5,923 nucleotides of DNA from Desulfobacteraceae bacterium (lineage in GTDB: Bacteria; Desulfobacterota; Desulfobacteria; Desulfobacterales; Desulfosalsimonadaceae), in the NCBI GenBank assembly GCA_007136525.1, contig SLGU01000315.1, forward strand, positions 1-5,923. Reading direction: 5' to 3'. The notes beneath the pieces were generated by a model. It did not search any database. It was given only the letters and a program-made list of their open reading frames with translations, and was not told the origin of the DNA. Shown here piece by piece: positions 4,901 through 5,923 of this stretch. The position numbers and the translations under genes were made by a program. How positions within the stretch are numbered: the stretch's first letter is position 1; each line of letters opens with the position of its first letter.

Positions 4901-5923
4901 TTATTCAACCTTGCCGTCGGCTTCAAAAGTGATGATAATATCTGCGACCGTTGCGCCCCTTCCCTTTTCGTGAACCAAAAGGGGATTAATATCAAGCTCC
5001 TTGATCTGGGGGTTGTCCATGACCATTTTGGACAAGCTCACCAGTAATTTTTCGAGCTTTTCAAGGTCTGTCTCGGGCTTTCCCCTGAAACCGGTCAGTA
5101 TCTCAAACCCCTTGATGCCCGTTATCATACGGCGGGCATTGTTCCGCCCGATGGGCGCCAGCCGGAAAGTAACGTTTTTGAACAACTCCACGTAAATGCC
5201 GCCAAGGCCGAACATGAGCAGATGACCGAAGTCGGGGTCCTTGCTGACGCCCAGGATCACTTCCTGGCCGGGAGGCGCCATTTTCTGCACCAGAACCCCG
5301 TCGATTTGCGCATCCGGGTCGTAAGCAGCGGCATTTTTCATGATTTCTGCAAAGGATTTTTCAACAACTTCCGGGTTTTTAAGATTCAATGCCACGCCAC
5401 CGGCATCGGATTTGTGAAGTATCTGGGGGGATGCGATTTTCATAACCACGGGATAGCCGATCCGGTCGGCTATATTTACAGCATCGGCAGCTGATTGGGC
5501 GATTTCCATGGGAGGCAGGTCAAAACCGTAGCATTTCAGGAGTTCGGCGCCGTCATACTCACCCAGGACCGTTTTTCCGTCTTTCAGGCATTGCGCCACA
5601 ATGGCGGCCGCCCTTTCCTTCTCAAACGTCATCTCATACTGGGGGAGGATCTTCCGGGTCAGCCACTTGGTGGCCTCATACAGTTTTCCCATTGCTTTGG
5701 CGGCATTTTCCGGAAACGAATAGACCGGGACATGGTTCTCATGAAGATGCTTCACACCCGCTGATACGTCCACCACGCCCATGAAACAGCAGACAATGGG
5801 TTTGGTTGTTTCCCGGTAAATAGATACAATGGCCTCTGCCGTACCGATGGCGTCGGTCATGGACTGGGGGGTCAGGATCATGAGCACGCAGTCGACCCCC
5901 TCATCCTTGATCACCGCTTCCAG
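4901..5923 (-). CDS. Acyl-CoA synthetase (NDP-forming)/acetate-CoA ligase family, C-terminal part
   Basis: The enzyme interconverts acyl-CoA, ADP and phosphate with free acid, ATP and CoA. The frame is open through the window edge, so the 5' part is missing: 340 residues are visible of about 700 expected. Counting from the first visible codon, residues 1-95 are the end of the succinyl-CoA-ligase-like domain (VLMILTPQSMTDAIGTAEA). Residues from about 115 form an ATP-grasp domain with YPVVMKIASP before ILHKSDAGGVAL. H170 there is the probable second phosphohistidine. GQEVILGVSKDPDFG (219-233), FGLGG (238-242) and ELDINPL (310-316) are typical nucleotide- and metal-binding parts. The first active-site His would lie upstream, outside the window. 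There is no GNAT domain after the ATP-grasp domain, so it is not a Pat-type protein acetyltransferase with a C-terminal acetyltransferase. It is the first visible gene of an operon with the DUF2520 gene. The acid it prefers cannot be read from sequence. Confidence 0.93.
   Translation of the reverse strand: MEAVIKDEGVDCVLMILTPQSMTDAIGTAEAIVSIYRETTKPIVCCFMGVVDVSAGVKHLHENHVPVYSFPENAAKAMGKLYEATKWLTRKILPQYEMTFEKERAAAIVAQCLKDGKTVLGEYDGAELLKCYGFDLPPMEIAQSAADAVNIADRIGYPVVMKIASPQILHKSDAGGVALNLKNPEVVEKSFAEIMKNAAAYDPDAQIDGVLVQKMAPPGQEVILGVSKDPDFGHLLMFGLGGIYVELFKNVTFRLAPIGRNNARRMITGIKGFEILTGFRGKPETDLEKLEKLLVSLSKMVMDNPQIKELDINPLLVHEKGRGATVADIIITFEADGKVE

Noticed and set aside
4618..4995. 125-codon minus-strand frame spanning the gap between the two operon genes
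   Set aside because: It overlaps both genes in another frame. Both neighbours show clear family motifs and this frame does not.
5912..5914. GTG codon as the start of the acyl-CoA synthetase gene
   Set aside because: The frame is open beyond it to the window edge, the residues before it fit the family, and the family is about twice as long, so the gene is truncated by the window.

Overview
The window looks like chromosomal DNA from an anaerobic Gram-negative bacterium. A sulfate reducer of the Desulfobacterota (Desulfobacterales-like) is my best guess. The reasons are the mix of a PreP-type M16C peptidase with an ADP-forming acyl-CoA synthetase, the moderate G+C content, and intergenic six-base periodic tracts of the GATTTC/GATCCC kind that I associate with that group. 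This is a judgement from memory, not a search result.

Layout. Bases 1-815 contain no convincing protein gene but are packed with inverted and direct repeats. In order they are: a perfect 20-bp-arm hairpin (32-78), two smaller hairpins (104-123, 135-149), a hairpin-plus-hexamer module (187-262), a 194-base imperfect hairpin (297-490) flanked by short direct repeats (274-294, 484-505), and a second copy of the hairpin-plus-hexamer module (523-618). A plausible sigma-70 promoter (696-725) then leads into the first gene. Bases 816-3797 (+) encode a 993-residue cytosolic M16C (presequence protease/insulinase) zinc peptidase. Bases 3798-3989 separate two convergent transcription units and hold a tandem hexamer array (3845-3904) and a small GCGA-loop hairpin (3922-3946). 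The minus strand then carries an operon of two genes: the C-terminal part of an NDP-forming acyl-CoA synthetase (4901-5923, cut by the window edge), followed 29 bases downstream by a Rossmann-fold/DUF2520 protein (3990-4871).

How the parts may work together. The peptidase would degrade short unstructured peptides inside the cell. The acyl-CoA synthetase would make ATP by releasing an organic acid from its CoA thioester. The DUF2520 protein is a probable NAD(P)-dependent dehydrogenase of unknown substrate, co-transcribed with it. Nothing ties the peptidase to the minus-strand operon beyond proximity.

The most unusual item is the 297-490 element. It folds on itself almost end to end (76 pairs by my hand count). 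All ten non-Watson-Crick pairs that I count as paired are G-U when read as plus-strand RNA, and seven of the eight mismatches are G-A, including two tandem G-A/A-G pairs. That one-sided pattern is what a selected plus-strand RNA structure would leave, although strand-biased C-to-T mutation of a DNA palindrome could mimic it.
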